Shown here one piece after another: positions 34,652 to 46,961 of a stretch of 64,000 nt of DNA; the first letter of the stretch is position 1, and each line of letters begins with the position of its first letter. The stretch lies in NCBI GenBank assembly GCA_021399445.1, contig JAJTUQ010000001.1, positions 6,882,001 to 6,946,000 on the forward strand, read 5' to 3'. This DNA is from Xylogone sp. PMI_703. Taxonomy: Eukaryota > Ascomycota > Leotiomycetes. Position numbers and translations under genes: made by a program. A model generated the notes under the pieces. The model was not told where the DNA came from, did not search any database, and saw nothing but the letters and a program-made list of their open reading frames with translations.

Positions 34652-36170
34652 GGCTCTTATAGTCGTTATTCTACCTTGTTCTCTAGCATTAGACTTGTAT
34701 TGCACTGTGTATAGCCCAAGTCAGTAATTCGCTCCTCTGAAAGATCCTCGAATTTTCCAAGAACTTACTACTAAAAATTCCTTCATTAGGCTTGGCTCAT
34801 ACTATAGCTTGGCCGCTTCAGAAAGTTCCCCGTGTAGCATCCATTGCCAATTTGCCATACATAGACGACATTCCGGGGTATATTGGCAGCCGCGGTGAAC
34901 GCCTATGTAGTGCGCTGTCATGCGGCTACTAGACTTGCCTTTGTCGACACTACTAATTGTGGATCGGCATCGTGCTTGATTTAAAAGAGAAGATGAACTT
35001 GTCTTAGTACATACTTATGGCACGTTCAGCAATCCTGAGAATTGTACAAGATTACTCTGTATACAGTTCTGCATATGTCTTTCTGGAAAAAGAAAAAGTA
35101 AAGGGCGGCCTCATTGCATGCATATTAGTAAGTATAATCATTAACCTGGGAGAGTCACATAATTCATATCTATCAATGTGGGGCTGTCTCATGAAATATG
35201 CCCCTGGGATTAAGAAGCTTTTTGATAAAAATAATCGGTTTTAAATTATTTGACTGTGTTGTGTCGTGTCGTAAAACATTCGTGATTCTTGATTATTGTT
35301 GTTAAGCTTAGATGCTGGTGATTTAGGGCCTGTTTGGCAACGAAGAAGTTGACTCCTTATGCTCCACTGACTTATTGATCACGTCAGCAACAAGGCGCTA
35401 GGTGCTAAACACCCTTCATATCCCCTGCGGCCGTTGGTTCTCCTTCAGCATAGCTACAGGCTTAAGGCCCTGTAAGCGAAGCCTGTAAGGCTTGAGCCTA
35501 TAGCTACTAGCATCGGTAATCGACAGTGGATTTGGCTCAAGCCTTTACAATACATTAGTACATTAGCAGCGAGGGAAGTAGACTACTAATAGCCCATTTT
35601 AGTATGTTTATAAATACCGTATTTCAAGAAAAGATCGATCGATAATATATCTCAATAATTGAAAAATTATAATAGTAAATCAATTGTCACGAAAAGAAAG
35701 ATGATATTCTTGCTTAACTTAAAGCAGGTATAGTAAAGGTAATTACTGTCAGGCGCGTGTGCAGGTAGACATGCAAGAGAAATAGCGGAACATGTTCTTT
35801 CCTAACGGAGAAAATGAACATGACACCGAACAGAAATGCTCTAATACACTGAAACTCAGACTCATTTCTTTCGCATCAGTAATTCAGCCGGCCAAGTTGG
35901 TCTCCTCGTTGCAGCTTGAAACAACCAGCTAGAAACGTCCAATGAGAGTTCCCGAGGGGAGTGGTGTTAAGGGGTAAGGGGTGTGCCTCAGCGTTGGCGC
36001 TCTGCTCAACTCGGTTGTTCCTACAATAGCAGCTGGCGCTTAGGCTTGATATATAGCCATCCCAAAGCAGACGAGGCTGAGACCAAATCCCCTTATAAGA
36101 TCAATAATATCTAAGAACTTGCACGTATCACTGCTCTTTTTCATGCTTCCGAAATGCTCAAAGAAACTAC
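34652..36170. other. gene-poor region with a hairpin
   Basis: About 1.5 kb holds no recognised gene. A 75-codon ATG frame at 35017-35244 is unsupported. The inverted repeat at 35451-35506 is listed next. The end is the promoter of the CorA-like gene. Confidence 0.5.
35451..35506. repeat. imperfect inverted repeat (hairpin)
   Basis: Arms 35451-35466 and 35491-35506 match at 14 of 16 positions around a 24-bp loop. The loop carries a further CTGTAAG / CCTGTAAGG direct repeat. It could be a decayed MITE end or an RNA hairpin. Confidence 0.55.
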
Positions 36171-37988
36171 ATGGAGTCTAACTGTCCGCCTAGCATCGCA
36201 ATTTTGAGCGACCCATCCGAGTCGTTTCGCCAGCCAGGATCCGCACACACGACGACGAAAAGACCGTCAAGTAAGTTCCAATCCGTTGCGCAAGACGCTG
36301 GTCACAATGCCAAATTCGGCACAATCACACCACTGGAGTACGCTGAAGCCATAATCTTTCATTCCAAACAAACCATTCGAGACACGCTTCATCCTGGGAG
36401 CGAGTTTGTGGACCTAGCCCTCTATCTGAAAAATGGGACGCCGAGCTTGAGTGAATTGGAGGATAAGGATGACTTTGAATCATTGCGGAAACCTTATGCC
36501 ATTCTTCACACGATCGACGAGGCTGCTGAGCACAATCTTTATACCTATTCGGACCCGTCGGAATGTACTGAAAAGCTGGATGAGGGCAAAAATTCCGCGA
36601 AATGTCAAATCCTCTTCCTACAAGGATACCCATCCCCACGATGGATAGCCAGTATCGGCGCATTCTGTCTCACCGACCCCGAGTACTTCAATGCACATCT
36701 CCGTTTCTTATTTCGGAAGAAGCATTACTCAGCTCCTTCTTTGCGGTCGGGCAGGGAAAACATCATAACGCTCCGATTCGTCACCTTGGGTTCCAGAGAA
36801 CACCGATCCAAAGTAAACCTATCTGATAACTTCGACCAATGTCGAGTTGACGCATTAAGGATGGACGGTGAAGCGGCTATGGATAAATATGAACGTGATC
36901 TCAGGTTTGGATATAGTCTTAAAGAGGGAGATTCTATTGTCAGGTCATTCTCTATTCTTGATGAGAAGAACTTTTTTATCGAGCAAGAAATATCGATATG
37001 TCTTCATAAATACGAGCAAGGCTGGGTGGGTGAGTGTCTTATTCATTGCTACAGACTCGACTACCTTTAATGACGAATTGCAGTATTGGTATCTATGGAC
37101 GCTGGCAACGATCTCTCAAGTGGCCCACCAGGGCCATGGCTGAGAAAGGAAGATCACCATCGACTATGGACTACATTCACCCCTACTATCCAGCATAGCT
37201 CCAAGATCTTGTTGAGGTCCAATTCAACCAAAGCTGCAGCTTTTGACAATGCCCAAGGGAAATTTCCACAAAGTGCTCAGTTGTTAGCACAGCATTGTGG
37301 CAAGGATTTAGACACGTCAACAATGATACTAGACCCATTTTATGCGATAACTAATCTCTTCCAGTTCTGTGCGTTCTCAGAAGTCCAGTTCATAAATATA
37401 CTGGAAGCCAAGATCAAGGAAGACACCGATCATGGCTCCCTGAAGAAGCAGAATCCAACCTTATCAAATCTTTTGTACTATAGAGATATTATTCAAAAAC
37501 ATCTGACTCACCTCCAAGAGACGGTGAATGTTATCAAGAGTCCAGGCGGTCATCTGTGGCCACATGTCGGAGAAGATCACCAGCGCCAATTCAAAAAGGC
37601 AAGCCGAGCAAGAGAGAGCTTGTTGAGAGACTATGAGGATTTGGTGAACCGCGCTGAAACTCTTCTCGAGCGTTGTTCTAAAGGGATGGACGTCATCATG
37701 AGCAATGTCATGCTTGCGGAGTCAAGAAGAAGTATGGCTCAAGCACAAGCTGTCGCGAAGCTAACTCTAATCGCGTTCTTCTTTATACCATTGTCTTTCA
37801 CATCGTCGTTATTTAGCATGAACATTGCGGGATTTATGCAGCAAATTGGTCAGATCTGGCTTTGGTTTGCGGTATCAGCACCTGTATGCCTGATCTCCAT
37901 CTCATTTTTAGTCTTGGATCGCCAGAAATTGAGGGTGATGTGGTCGTCATTGAAGGAATATTCGAAGAAGTTTGATCAAGCTGTCTAA
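36171..37988 (+). CDS. CorA-like divalent-cation channel family protein
   Basis: Exons 36171-37029 and 37084-37988 with a 54-bp intron (GTGAGT...TTGCAG) encode 587 residues. The long N-terminal part is soluble and charged. A helical region follows (LQETVNVIKSP to LLRDYEDLVNRAETL). Two C-terminal membrane helices close the protein, the first in KLTLIAFFFIPLSFTSSLF, then SMN, then a second helix about 40 residues on. This is the CorA/ALR-like topology. The canonical GMN ion-selectivity motif reads SMN here, a change common among fungal CorA-like proteins that may not carry magnesium. The start is the first ATG in frame. Its stop codon lies 46 bp from the stop of the convergent MFS gene. Confidence 0.85.
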
Positions 37989-38034
37989 AAATCTTTATTC
38001 ATTTCCGCTCTTGATTAAGTAACTTACTATTCTA

Positions 38035-39770
38035 CTATTCCTTGAGACTCTCTGGAAGCTCGTTCTCTGTCATACACAGACTCACTATTGCTGCTACGAT
38101 AGCCTCTGCGACAGCAATATAGAAGACAACATGCAGTGCTTTCATATAACTTACCTGAGCCATGTGCTTTGCCGGGGGAGCAAGAGCTTGTACTGCATTA
38201 AAGTCTGTTCGCAGCCTAGCTATCAACTCCCCCGCGCCAGGCTCACCGCCGAAAGATGACCATAGACCATTTTTCAAAACATGCTGAAAGGCTGCTGTTG
38301 ATACTGTCATCCCAAGGGTCATTCCCGTAAATCTGAAGAAATATCCGGCTGACTGCACGCTTGCCTGCTGATCGTCTGTCACTGAACTTAGGACTGCCAT
38401 TAACACGGTCACCCAACTGGCCCCAAAGCCTGCACCGGAAAAGGCGAGAAACACAAATGGGTACCATGAAGGCGATGAAACTTCAAATAGCAAAAGTAAC
38501 CCGGCGCCGAGAACTGCAAATATTTGCGCCAAGACATTGAGCCAGTAGTATTTACCAGTAATTTTCACAGCTAGGCCAGCGATCATGGTTGAAGCACCAG
38601 CTCCAAACGCCTGGGGGATAAAGCGAAGTCCCGTTGCTGTTGTAGAATAACCTAAAATCTGGAGATATATAGCAACATAAAATTCGATCGTGAAGTACGA
38701 CATTAGATTGAATATATAAAACAATGACGACAAGTAGAGGTTGCGTTGCCGTAGGAGCCGTATTGGCACCAGAGGCTCCTTGGCAAAGTAAAGGTCCCAA
38801 GCTAGGAAGATAACAAAGGCTACCAGAGACAATGGAAGAGACACTAGGACAAGAGGCGACGCCCAGGAATGAGTGTTCCCTCCTGATAGGAGTCCGAGCT
38901 GGAAGAGCACGACAGCGAAGAGAATAGCAATACCACCGACGTAGTCGAGCCGGCGCAGACTGGAAATATCCGACTTCTTCTTCAAAGCCATAGGGAAAAA
39001 CCACGCACCAACAGCCAAGACTGCCGTGATGGGAGCCTGTATCAAGAATGCCCATTTCCAGCCTATAGTATCGTTGATCCCTCCACCATATAACCCCCCA
39101 ACAGCCAAGCAGACCCCAAACAGAATGCCGCCGACGGCTTCTGTGATACCTCTATTTCGAATGGTCACAAGGTCGGATTCAATGAAGGATACGACTGACT
39201 GCATTATGCCAGACCCAAATCCCTGTATTGATCTCCCCAGGAGTAAGACCCACAACCGTGTGCTCAGCCCGCAGATGAGTGTTCCAATTATGAAGATAGC
39301 AACAGATGCCATCAAGCAGTATTGACGGCCAAAGACATCTGCAACATGACCTGCTAGTGGATTCGAAGCGGCCATTCCAATCAGGTATGTTGTTGCGATC
39401 CACGAGAGGTTTGAGAGAGAATGGAACGATGTCGAGATGGGAGCCAGCAGGGTTGCGATCATAGTCTCATCTAGGAGTGGGAAGACAAGCATAGTCTTGA
39501 GAAGCAGGAAAATTAGCAAAGAGAGTACAAGAGGAGCTGATGGCTCACCCATATGATCACCAGTAGCACCGATACACGAGCCGTAGACATGTTCGGAGCA
39601 GCATCCTGATGTTCATCTGCCTCTGGAGCGGCGTCTACAGTCTGCACAGACTGCTCTTTTTTTTCCAGAGGCACAGCGGCAGGCTCCGTGACATGTTGTG
39701 CTTCTTCAGGCTGCAGAGTAGATGGGATTTCCCCAGGTTCTCGGTCGCCGCGATCCTCGTACAGTTCCAT
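38035..39770 (-). CDS. major facilitator superfamily drug/metabolite exporter (DHA2-like)
   Basis: Exons 39770-39549 and 39495-38035, across a 53-bp intron (GTGAGC...TCAAG), encode 560 residues. The N-terminal 60 residues are acidic and cytosolic. About 14 hydrophobic helices follow. Family motifs are the first-helix LLDETMIATLL, loop 2-3 GHVADVFGRQ (motif A) and LFGVCLAVGGLYGGG (motif C-like antiporter signature). DHA2 proteins expel toxins, drugs or secondary metabolites by proton antiport at the plasma membrane. The start at 39770 is the first real ATG of the frame. The gene neighbours an AsaB/CmcJ-like oxidoreductase 1.3 kb beyond its start, a pairing seen in small metabolite clusters, but no synthase is visible here. 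Confidence 0.9.
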
Positions 39771-40659
39771 GAGATTCGAAGCGCCTAACGATGGCAAGTC
39801 TCAGTGTTTCCAGATGAGCCAGCGGCGGAGAAGTCAACAATTGTCATCTGTTACGCCTTCAGCCGCAAACAGGACAAACCTGAAGCAACCTCCTTCGAGG
39901 GCACTCGCAGGCACTTAGAGCTGCCAGGACATGTTGGTTGCAGAGACTATTTAGGAAGGTGCCACAGGACATCACGCAATCAGGGATCCGGCATGAAGAG
40001 GCGGAGGAAAAGGTTGCAAATGACAAAGGATTGTTGGTTGAGCAGGGAAAGAAATGCAGTTGGTAGTCACAATATCCTCACCTGGCGCGGCTGGGAGCCC
40101 GTCCACCTGGGTGGGATTCAGTTGTGTGCCAGGGAGTTGGTGTTGTTGCAAGTTGGGTTGGAGGAGACACGCAGGTAAAATAATGTAGACTCGGGAGGAC
40201 CGAGTCCGAGTCGCAGCGGAGTACAGACCGGAAGAACCAATTATCCACGCACGGATGCAAGCCCTAGCCTCACTCACTGGGCGCTAAACAGACCCCTCCG
40301 AGCCCTCTTCCAGCCAGTTGCAGCAGTGTGAGTGCTAAGAGACCAGGGCTTCAATCCCTGTCGACTCAGGGTTCAGGTCACCTGTATGCTCCTCACACTT
40401 CATCCCCGAACCAAGCGTGAAATGCGCTGTTGCAGCCTCTAAGGTGATTACAGTAAGCTTCGAGCTATTAGATACTGACACCCAGGACTGACCGCTGGGC
40501 GGCCTTTGCTCTCCGTGGGGCATACAGTAAGCGTGCATAGTCAACTACATATACCCCACAATTAGCAAGGCAGACTCTGTAACGGAATCAACCATCAGCC
40601 TGAATCTTGTCAAAGAACGGCCTTATCAGTTTGACATATCCGATTGAAGCCTGCACAGA
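39771..40659. other. intergenic upstream of the MFS gene
   Basis: Moderate GC, with overlapping chance frames on both strands. I checked a T-arm-like stem near 40345 and reject it as a tRNA. No gene can be supported. Confidence 0.45.
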
Positions 40660-40866
40660 ATGTCCGGAGCCAGCGCAAAGGAGAAGAAGCAGCCTTGGAA
40701 AGCTTTCGAGTCCAGGTTTGGTCGTGGTGGGGTCACTCCGATTACATACGATGCCCTGAGAGGTGCGAAGCTCAAGATACCCGGCACTTCGGGAGAGTTA
40801 AGTCTGGATATTCTATATGACACGGCAGGCCTTAAAGGCAAGTGGGAAACGACAGCTGAGATGTAA
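40660..40866 (+). CDS. small hypothetical protein
   Basis: A 68-residue ATG frame starts MSGASAKEKKQPWKAF and contains FGRGGVTPITYDAL and a Gly/Leu-rich C-terminal half. It has biased, protein-like composition with many Lys and Gly, but no signal peptide, membrane segment or known motif. It could be a small gene, one exon of a larger one, or a relic. I do not recognise it. Confidence 0.3.
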   Translation: MSGASAKEKKQPWKAFESRFGRGGVTPITYDALRGAKLKIPGTSGELSLDILYDTAGLKGKWETTAEM

Positions 40867-41086
40867 CGATAGTGCCTAACCGATATGCAGGAGCTCTGAC
40901 GCGGAACGGTGATACTGGCGAAAAGTGATCGGGGAGTTTCTTGAAAGATTTAGGGAGTCACGCGAGTCTAAAGTGGAAGAAATGATAGTCTCATATATTA
41001 AAGTTATTATAAAGCTGTATATCATTCTTCTAGATATATGAACATGTATTCCAATTGCTCAAATCCTTCATGAAGCTCGAACTAAC

Positions 41087-42168
41087 CTAGTTATGTAAGA
41101 GCTGCTCGAAAGAGCCTGAGGCTCGGAAACATTTGGGTTCATCTTCGAAGAATGCAAGTGCCCGAACCTCGATTGTTTCTCTTGGAACGTCATTACTACT
41201 GCGAGGATGTTGGAATGATGAATGGGGGACTCCTTTCCAGAAACGTTAGTTGTTGGCAGCTACGTGATCAGGATTCAACTACCATGGCGGGTGTGCGGCT
41301 TTGCATCTCCTTGCTCAAAAACCCATGCTTCAGAAGCGAGCTGGTTGCTGATATAGTACCATCTCTGCTCTGGGCTGAAGTGGATGTATTCATTGTTGAT
41401 GGTGAAGTCCTGGAAGACAACATCCCCAGGCTCAATGTCGCCGAGGTTCAAGTCCGAATTGTCGCACAATGCAAGGGGCCAGTCTCTAATCGGTCCTCTG
41501 AGTGGTCTCCAGAGACTGTGTAATTCAGTAATAGGCACCAGCATCCAAGCGTGTCAACGCACTTGTAAAACTTGAAGTTCTGAGAGGGCAGTTCATGGAT
41601 ATCGATCTTGTGATTCAGCCTTCCTGCTAGTCTTCTTGCCCAGTCTTTGCTTATATCTGGCTACCTGTTAGGTTTCATAGCTTAATAAGTTGAAATAATC
41701 TACACGTACCAATGTGAACCATAGTTGTGGGCTGATTGTGCTCATAAGCCTCTCCTGTCGCGATTGGAAAGGCATTGTGTTGCTTGCGAATCTGCAGCTG
41801 TTAGCCTCCAAATTCCAGCGAACAGCCAGAGCACTTGCAACGTATTCGAAGATCTGAACGCGGAATGCGCCAACTAGCCGTTGCACTATCTCGGCCGCTT
41901 CAGCCAGGTAAACAGATACTATCTTGTTCTCATTACTAAAATCTTCGTATGCCATTCTGGTGTCAAAAGACACCAAGGTAAATCCATTCTTGTCGAGGGT
42001 GAAATCTTTCTCACGGCCGCGAATATCTTCGATAGTTTGCAGATGATGTTCTACTTGAATGTTTGATCTACTTAGTCCAGCAGGAGCTTCAAACTTGAGA
42101 CAGTACGGTTTCTCGTCCAGATAAAGCTCCTCATCTGCCAGATATCCTAAGATCGCGTTGACAGACAT
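41087..42168 (-). CDS. AsaB/CmcJ-like oxidoreductase family protein
   Basis: Four exons, 42168-41710, 41660-41563, 41515-41283 and 41232-41087, encode 311 residues. Exon 1 has the family block DIRGREKDFTLDKNGFTLV and YEDFSNENKIVSVYL. Exon 3 has NLWRPLRGPIRDWPLALCD (completed across intron 2) and HFSPEQRWYYISNQ. Exon 4 restores VPHSSFQHP and DVPRETIEVRALAFFEDE. These are hallmarks of the fungal family related to the cephamycin CmcJ protein and A. flavus AsaB, thought to be hydroxylases or desaturases in secondary metabolism. The segment between exons 1 and 2, where most relatives carry a conserved H-x-D, is short here, so that junction is the least certain. Without splicing the gene looks broken in four places, but every junction keeps frame. 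Confidence 0.8.
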
Positions 42169-43086
42169 GTTGACGGAGAGAAGGTGTGTAAAGGGAATGA
42201 GAGGAGCTACTTCCTGGCACTATGATTGTAGCGGACACCAGTGATGTTAGAAAGTATTACATATGATGACTACCTTCTTAGCATCCTGGATTATAATCAA
42301 AAGTCTATTACTAGACACCGTCAATGCTGATACAAGGGTTGGTCTCCGGAACTGAAAAATATTTGGCAGACGCATTGTCCTTCAGAGGGAGTACATACTC
42401 ATCTAGTGCAGCCACCTCGAGACCATGGCTGGGGATGCAATTGAACTCTTGGTACAGTGGGCAGCTACCTTGGGGCGAGCAGGGCGGACCCAACATCTCG
42501 CTAGATCTGGATAATTGAAGGCCTGCAAGAAGTCTACAGTATTGGAAATCCTACGGTACGAGAAGGGGAGGCCTAGGCATGCGGTTGGTCGGGTTTATTT
42601 TGAAAGTCCAGCCTTTCCGTCCACCTTGAAAACAAATATGCAAAGCCAGCCCCAACCCTTCCACAAACTCCTCTTGTCTTGACCCAATCACTTAGAGACG
42701 CGACTTATCGCTCGCGGCCAATCTGCGGAAGGTTGCATGCCCTCACTGATACCTCCTGTGACACACCACCAACATACGAACACAGCTACCTTAACCGCCC
42801 AACTCCAGCCTAGCGAAGTCACAGTGGGTGGAAGCACTTAGCCGCAACCAGCATGCTGCAGGCCGCGAAGTCCACTATAGTTCAAGGCCAATAATCCCAC
42901 AGAGCCCACAGTATCACTCATGTTGCCCCAGTCCGCATTACCCCAAACCCAGAGTACCGACCGAGCAAATCTAGCAAATCCCTCTCCACGAACTTCAATA
43001 ATCGTTAGCATTGAGACTGTGAGAAGTATCGTTCACAGAGCTAGGAACTCTGATCCCTTTTACTCCAAAGTTTGCCTCATCTAAAT
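42169..43086. other. divergent intergenic region
   Basis: This separates the start of the AsaB-like gene (minus) from the NLR gene (plus). No feature is recognised; it should hold both promoters. Confidence 0.5.
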
Positions 43087-46000
43087 ATGGCCGGTTCGAA
43101 CGGTCAATTGCCGCGGTCAAAAGCAAAGGAACTATCGCAAATCCACTGTGGTCCCAAATTTCAAACTTTGTAAGTAGAACAGCTCAACACATAGATCAGA
43201 GAACCCACTGACGAGGGCAAGATTTGTCGCAATACCAGGAGTTGGAACATCTCCCATAGATAAGTGGAGCGATGGGAATGAAGGCATCTGGCCAACGTCG
43301 ATAGAGGCAGAATCTGCTCCTGATATTGGACTCTTCTCCTTTCCGAATGAGCTTGCAACGGAGGACCAGGCTTTCTCCTGGGAACGCGTCGAGACAGCAG
43401 GCGCTGATTTTCTGGCCGCTTTGGAGAGTCACATAGAAGTGAACGAGGTAAACCATCCTGAATCCTTTTGCTGCGGCTCTAACGACAAATCTGAAAGCTG
43501 GATGACTATCCAATTTTTCTCGTTGCACATAGCACTGGTGGTATCATTCTCAAGCGAGTAAGCTCTATCGGAATATTATTTGATCGTAATAAATCTACTC
43601 ACGCGTCGCCAGGCTCTCTGTATTGCCTACCAAAATCCTCAAACCTTCCGAACCATCCTTCGAAATATTGCCGGTATTATCTTGCTTGGATGCCCTCATA
43701 CAAGATCCAATGATGTAGCTGCTTGGCTGAATATCACTACGATCTTCAAAACATTCACAAAATCAAAAACTAAGCATGTTTTAACTCGGCAGGCAGCCGA
43801 CGGCCTCGCAGGAGACTGCGAGGGTTTTGTAGAGGCCATGCGTGAGGTTCCCGTCTTGAGCATATTCGAAACTATAAAGACTCGGACTGGAGGGTTGTTT
43901 AGTCCTAGAATGATGGTTCGTCAAACTTGAAACTGCTTTTTGCCCAAGATGAATTCTGACATAATAACAACAGCTTGTTGATGAAAGGTTTGCCACAACA
44001 GGTTCAGGGCATGAACAAACATTTCCTTCCAAAAGCGATCACGCAAATTTATGCTGCATTACAACTGGCAGTGCTCAGTCAGCTACTATCATTTCCTTTA
44101 TTGATTCAGCAGCGAAGAAAGCGTATGAAGTTATCAAAAAAAGGTCACGAGAATGTGAGTTGACCGATAGTGTTGCCTTAAAGATATACCTTACATTTGC
44201 AGACGTGCAACCTATCAGGCTTGGAGAATCTACAGTTCGAAGCAGATCAAGTGCGGGATCACTGAGGCAGGCAAAGATAGCATCAGTGGCCACTGGATCG
44301 TCAACTAAAGGCCAGCTTTCGACTCTTACAAGCGCCAAAGGAACTGCTGGCTCTACAATTGCTAGCTTTCAACTTCTACCCTCTCTCACAGATTTTTCTC
44401 TCGAAATCATGGACCCAAAGTTGCCTTGCTTTATAATGCCTTTGAATCGAAATCGGCTATTCAGTGGCCAGAAACAACTCTTGGAGGAACTCAACAAATA
44501 CCTTTTGCCCACGAGTGACGATTCCTCGGTCTCAGATGGGTCACAAATCGGTTGCCATTTGCGAACTTTTGCGCTTTCCGGTCCAGGAGGGATAGGAAAG
44601 ACTCAGGTCGCAGCAGAATTTGTGCACAGCGCCAAAGAGAACTTCGATGCGATCATCTGGGTACCAGCAGATGAACCAGTCAAGCTCGCTCAAAGTTTCA
44701 GCCAAGTAGCAGTCTCCCTTGGGTTAGTGCAGCCAGACTCTATGGAATCCAGGGATCAGATCTTGACCCGAGGCGCTGTTCTGGGATGGCTAGCACATCC
44801 GATAAAGTCATATAAGCAACTTAATGGCGATAAAATTGACGATAAAACTAATAATAAAACTGATGAAGCAAATTGGCTTTTGGTATTCGACAATGTGGAT
44901 AATATAGATATGCTCGACGACTATTGGCCAGCGGACTCTTCCGGTTCGATATTAATAACGAGTCGCGATCCTCTCGTGAAGACTTACCTCTATTCTCTCA
45001 GGCGTGGATTAAGTATGCCACCACTCGACACCGAGGAAGGAACAAAGCTTCTCATTAAATTGACTGGTCGGAGAAGGCTGAGCATCGAGGAACGTAATAA
45101 TGCCACGGCTGTAGTGGAAGTACTTGGCGGTCTTCCATTAGCAATCGTGCAGATGGCCGGTGTGATTTCACGGCAAGAATTATCTTTCTCTGAGTTTCTT
45201 AAACAGTACCAAAAGGAGAGTGCTCGTGCTAGCCTTTTAAACCTTCAAGTCGGACCGACAAACAGTCGGGCTGGCTATGAGTATACAATAGCCTCTGTCT
45301 GGGCATTGGAAAATTTAGAAGAAGATGCCCAGGTCCTGCTGGAAGCTATGTCCGTACTCGATCCAGACGGTATTCCCGAGTATATTCTAGAAGACAACCC
45401 GGCCGTAGACACCTGGCCGGGTTATCCATCAACAAGCGTGGCGTACCAACAAGCTCGGACAGAACTTATTCAAAGGTCTTTAATTACACGTCAAAAGGAC
45501 GAGAAAAAACTCGTCATACATCGGCTGATCCAAGATGCAGTCAGGGCGAGAATGACAGAGAAAAGATTCAATAGCGTTTTCAGCTCCATGCTCTCATTCG
45601 TCTCTGCTGTATGGCCATATGAAGAATTCAGTTTTGGAAACGAGATATACCGATGGGCTCGATGCGAAGAGTTATTCCCTCATATCTTGAAACTCCAGAG
45701 TTTATTTACCAGGTTTAGCCCACCAGCAAGCTTGACAAAGTCTCATCTGGATGGCCCAAAGCTTTTCATCGACGCTGCTTCGTGAGTTCAAATCCAGTGC
45801 CCTCTTTAGACTGCTGTAATTGACCTTCTATTCAAGAAACACCAACATGCGGGGACGTTTTGATGATACGATTCCGTTATTATACCAAGCAGAACTTATG
45901 TGCGATGCCTTCGAAGTTAAGAATTCAAACGACCGCTCTGAGCAGAGTCTGAAAGACCAATTGGCAGTACTCCGCCGAACCATGATCTATGAACGTGGAG

Positions 46001-46914
46001 TTAGAGCTCTACATACGAATAACCCAGAGATATCCTTGATTAGCATGAAGGAGTTCAACAAGATTGTCCGCGACAGTTATAAAGACCGGCCAGATGGTGG
46101 TACAGATCAAACACTTGGGGTATCCTGGAATGAGCTTGGAAATGCTTACCTCCAGAACAGCGATGGCATAGAAGCAGAAAAATGCTTTGTCGAATCGAAA
46201 AAGTCCTTTCAAGCGCTAGATGGCGCAACTCGCATCAGTATTTCCATGCCGTTGATTAATCTTGGCTTTGCAGCGTGGGTCCAGGGCCAACTGGCCGAGG
46301 CGGCGGACATATTCTCCCAAGCTCTGGCGGATCGAGAGGAGGCATATGGTATAGACGACACCATTTCATTTGTGTAAGCCATGACCAATTCCAGTCTAGA
46401 ATGAAAATTTTTGACAACATATAGGACAGGAAAGCTTCTCTTGGGCTATGGCAACGTCAAGTTTTCACAGGGTCAGCTAGAGGAAAGTTTTTCGCTGCAC
46501 CAACGGTGCCTACGACAATATAAATCGACGGTAGGAAACAATCACCACCGCACTGCTGATGGCTGTGTAAAGGTAGCCTCTCATTACACCCGACTTGAAA
46601 TCTTTGAGTCGGCCATGTAGGACCTCCCACTATTCACCTGAATGGTATGCTTACTGACAGTGGAAAGAGCATTACTCGATCAAGCAATCAAAATCTATAC
46701 AGCGGAAGGACATACGTACTTCATCTCGGAGCATACTCGCGCCCGACGAAATCGTGGACTATTGTTCCAAAAACTTGGTAAACTAGATGAAGCGAAGGCA
46801 GATCTGGATATTGCAAGGGAGTTATGGAGAACCATGTGTCCAAATGACCCGAGGAAGTTTGAGGATCTGGCAGACGAGGATTTCGACAACCGGATTATGT
46901 TTTGGTCGAGATGA
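43087..46914 (+). CDS. fungal NLR/STAND protein: alpha/beta hydrolase, NB-ARC, TPR
   Basis: Eight exons, 43087-43169, 43195-43447, 43498-43557, 43613-43915, 43974-45781, 45837-46373, 46425-46616 and 46668-46914, encode 1160 residues. The N-terminal effector (about 30-310) is an esterase-like alpha/beta hydrolase: FVAIPGVGTSPIDKW, FLVAHSTGGIIL with nucleophile S124, and IAGIILLGCPH. The NB-ARC part has a P-loop GPGGIGKT at 436-443, Walker B LLVFDNVDN near 535, sensor-like GSILITSRD, GGLPLA near 618-623 and an IHRLIQD motif in the MHD position. From about 835 the protein is TPR-like, with repeats containing WNELGNAYLQ and GYGNVKFSQGQ. Such proteins sense ligands through the repeats, oligomerise on ATP binding and fire the effector, here perhaps a lipase, causing cell death or defence. 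A polar insert (DKIDDKTNNKTDE) precedes Walker B. Confidence 0.85.
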
Positions 46915-46961
46915 TGTGTGGTCCGCCATCGGGTCCCAGGTGAATGGGGGTTATAATTTTC

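Noticed and set aside
39804..40178. 124-codon plus-strand frame beside the MFS gene
   Set aside because: Opposes other frames of similar length in a GC-richer spacer; no recognisable domain.
40320..40390. Possible tRNA: a CAGGG/CCCTG stem with a 7-base loop containing TTCAA
   Set aside because: The loop is offset from the TTCRANY consensus, and no matching acceptor stem, D arm or anticodon arm can be folded around it.
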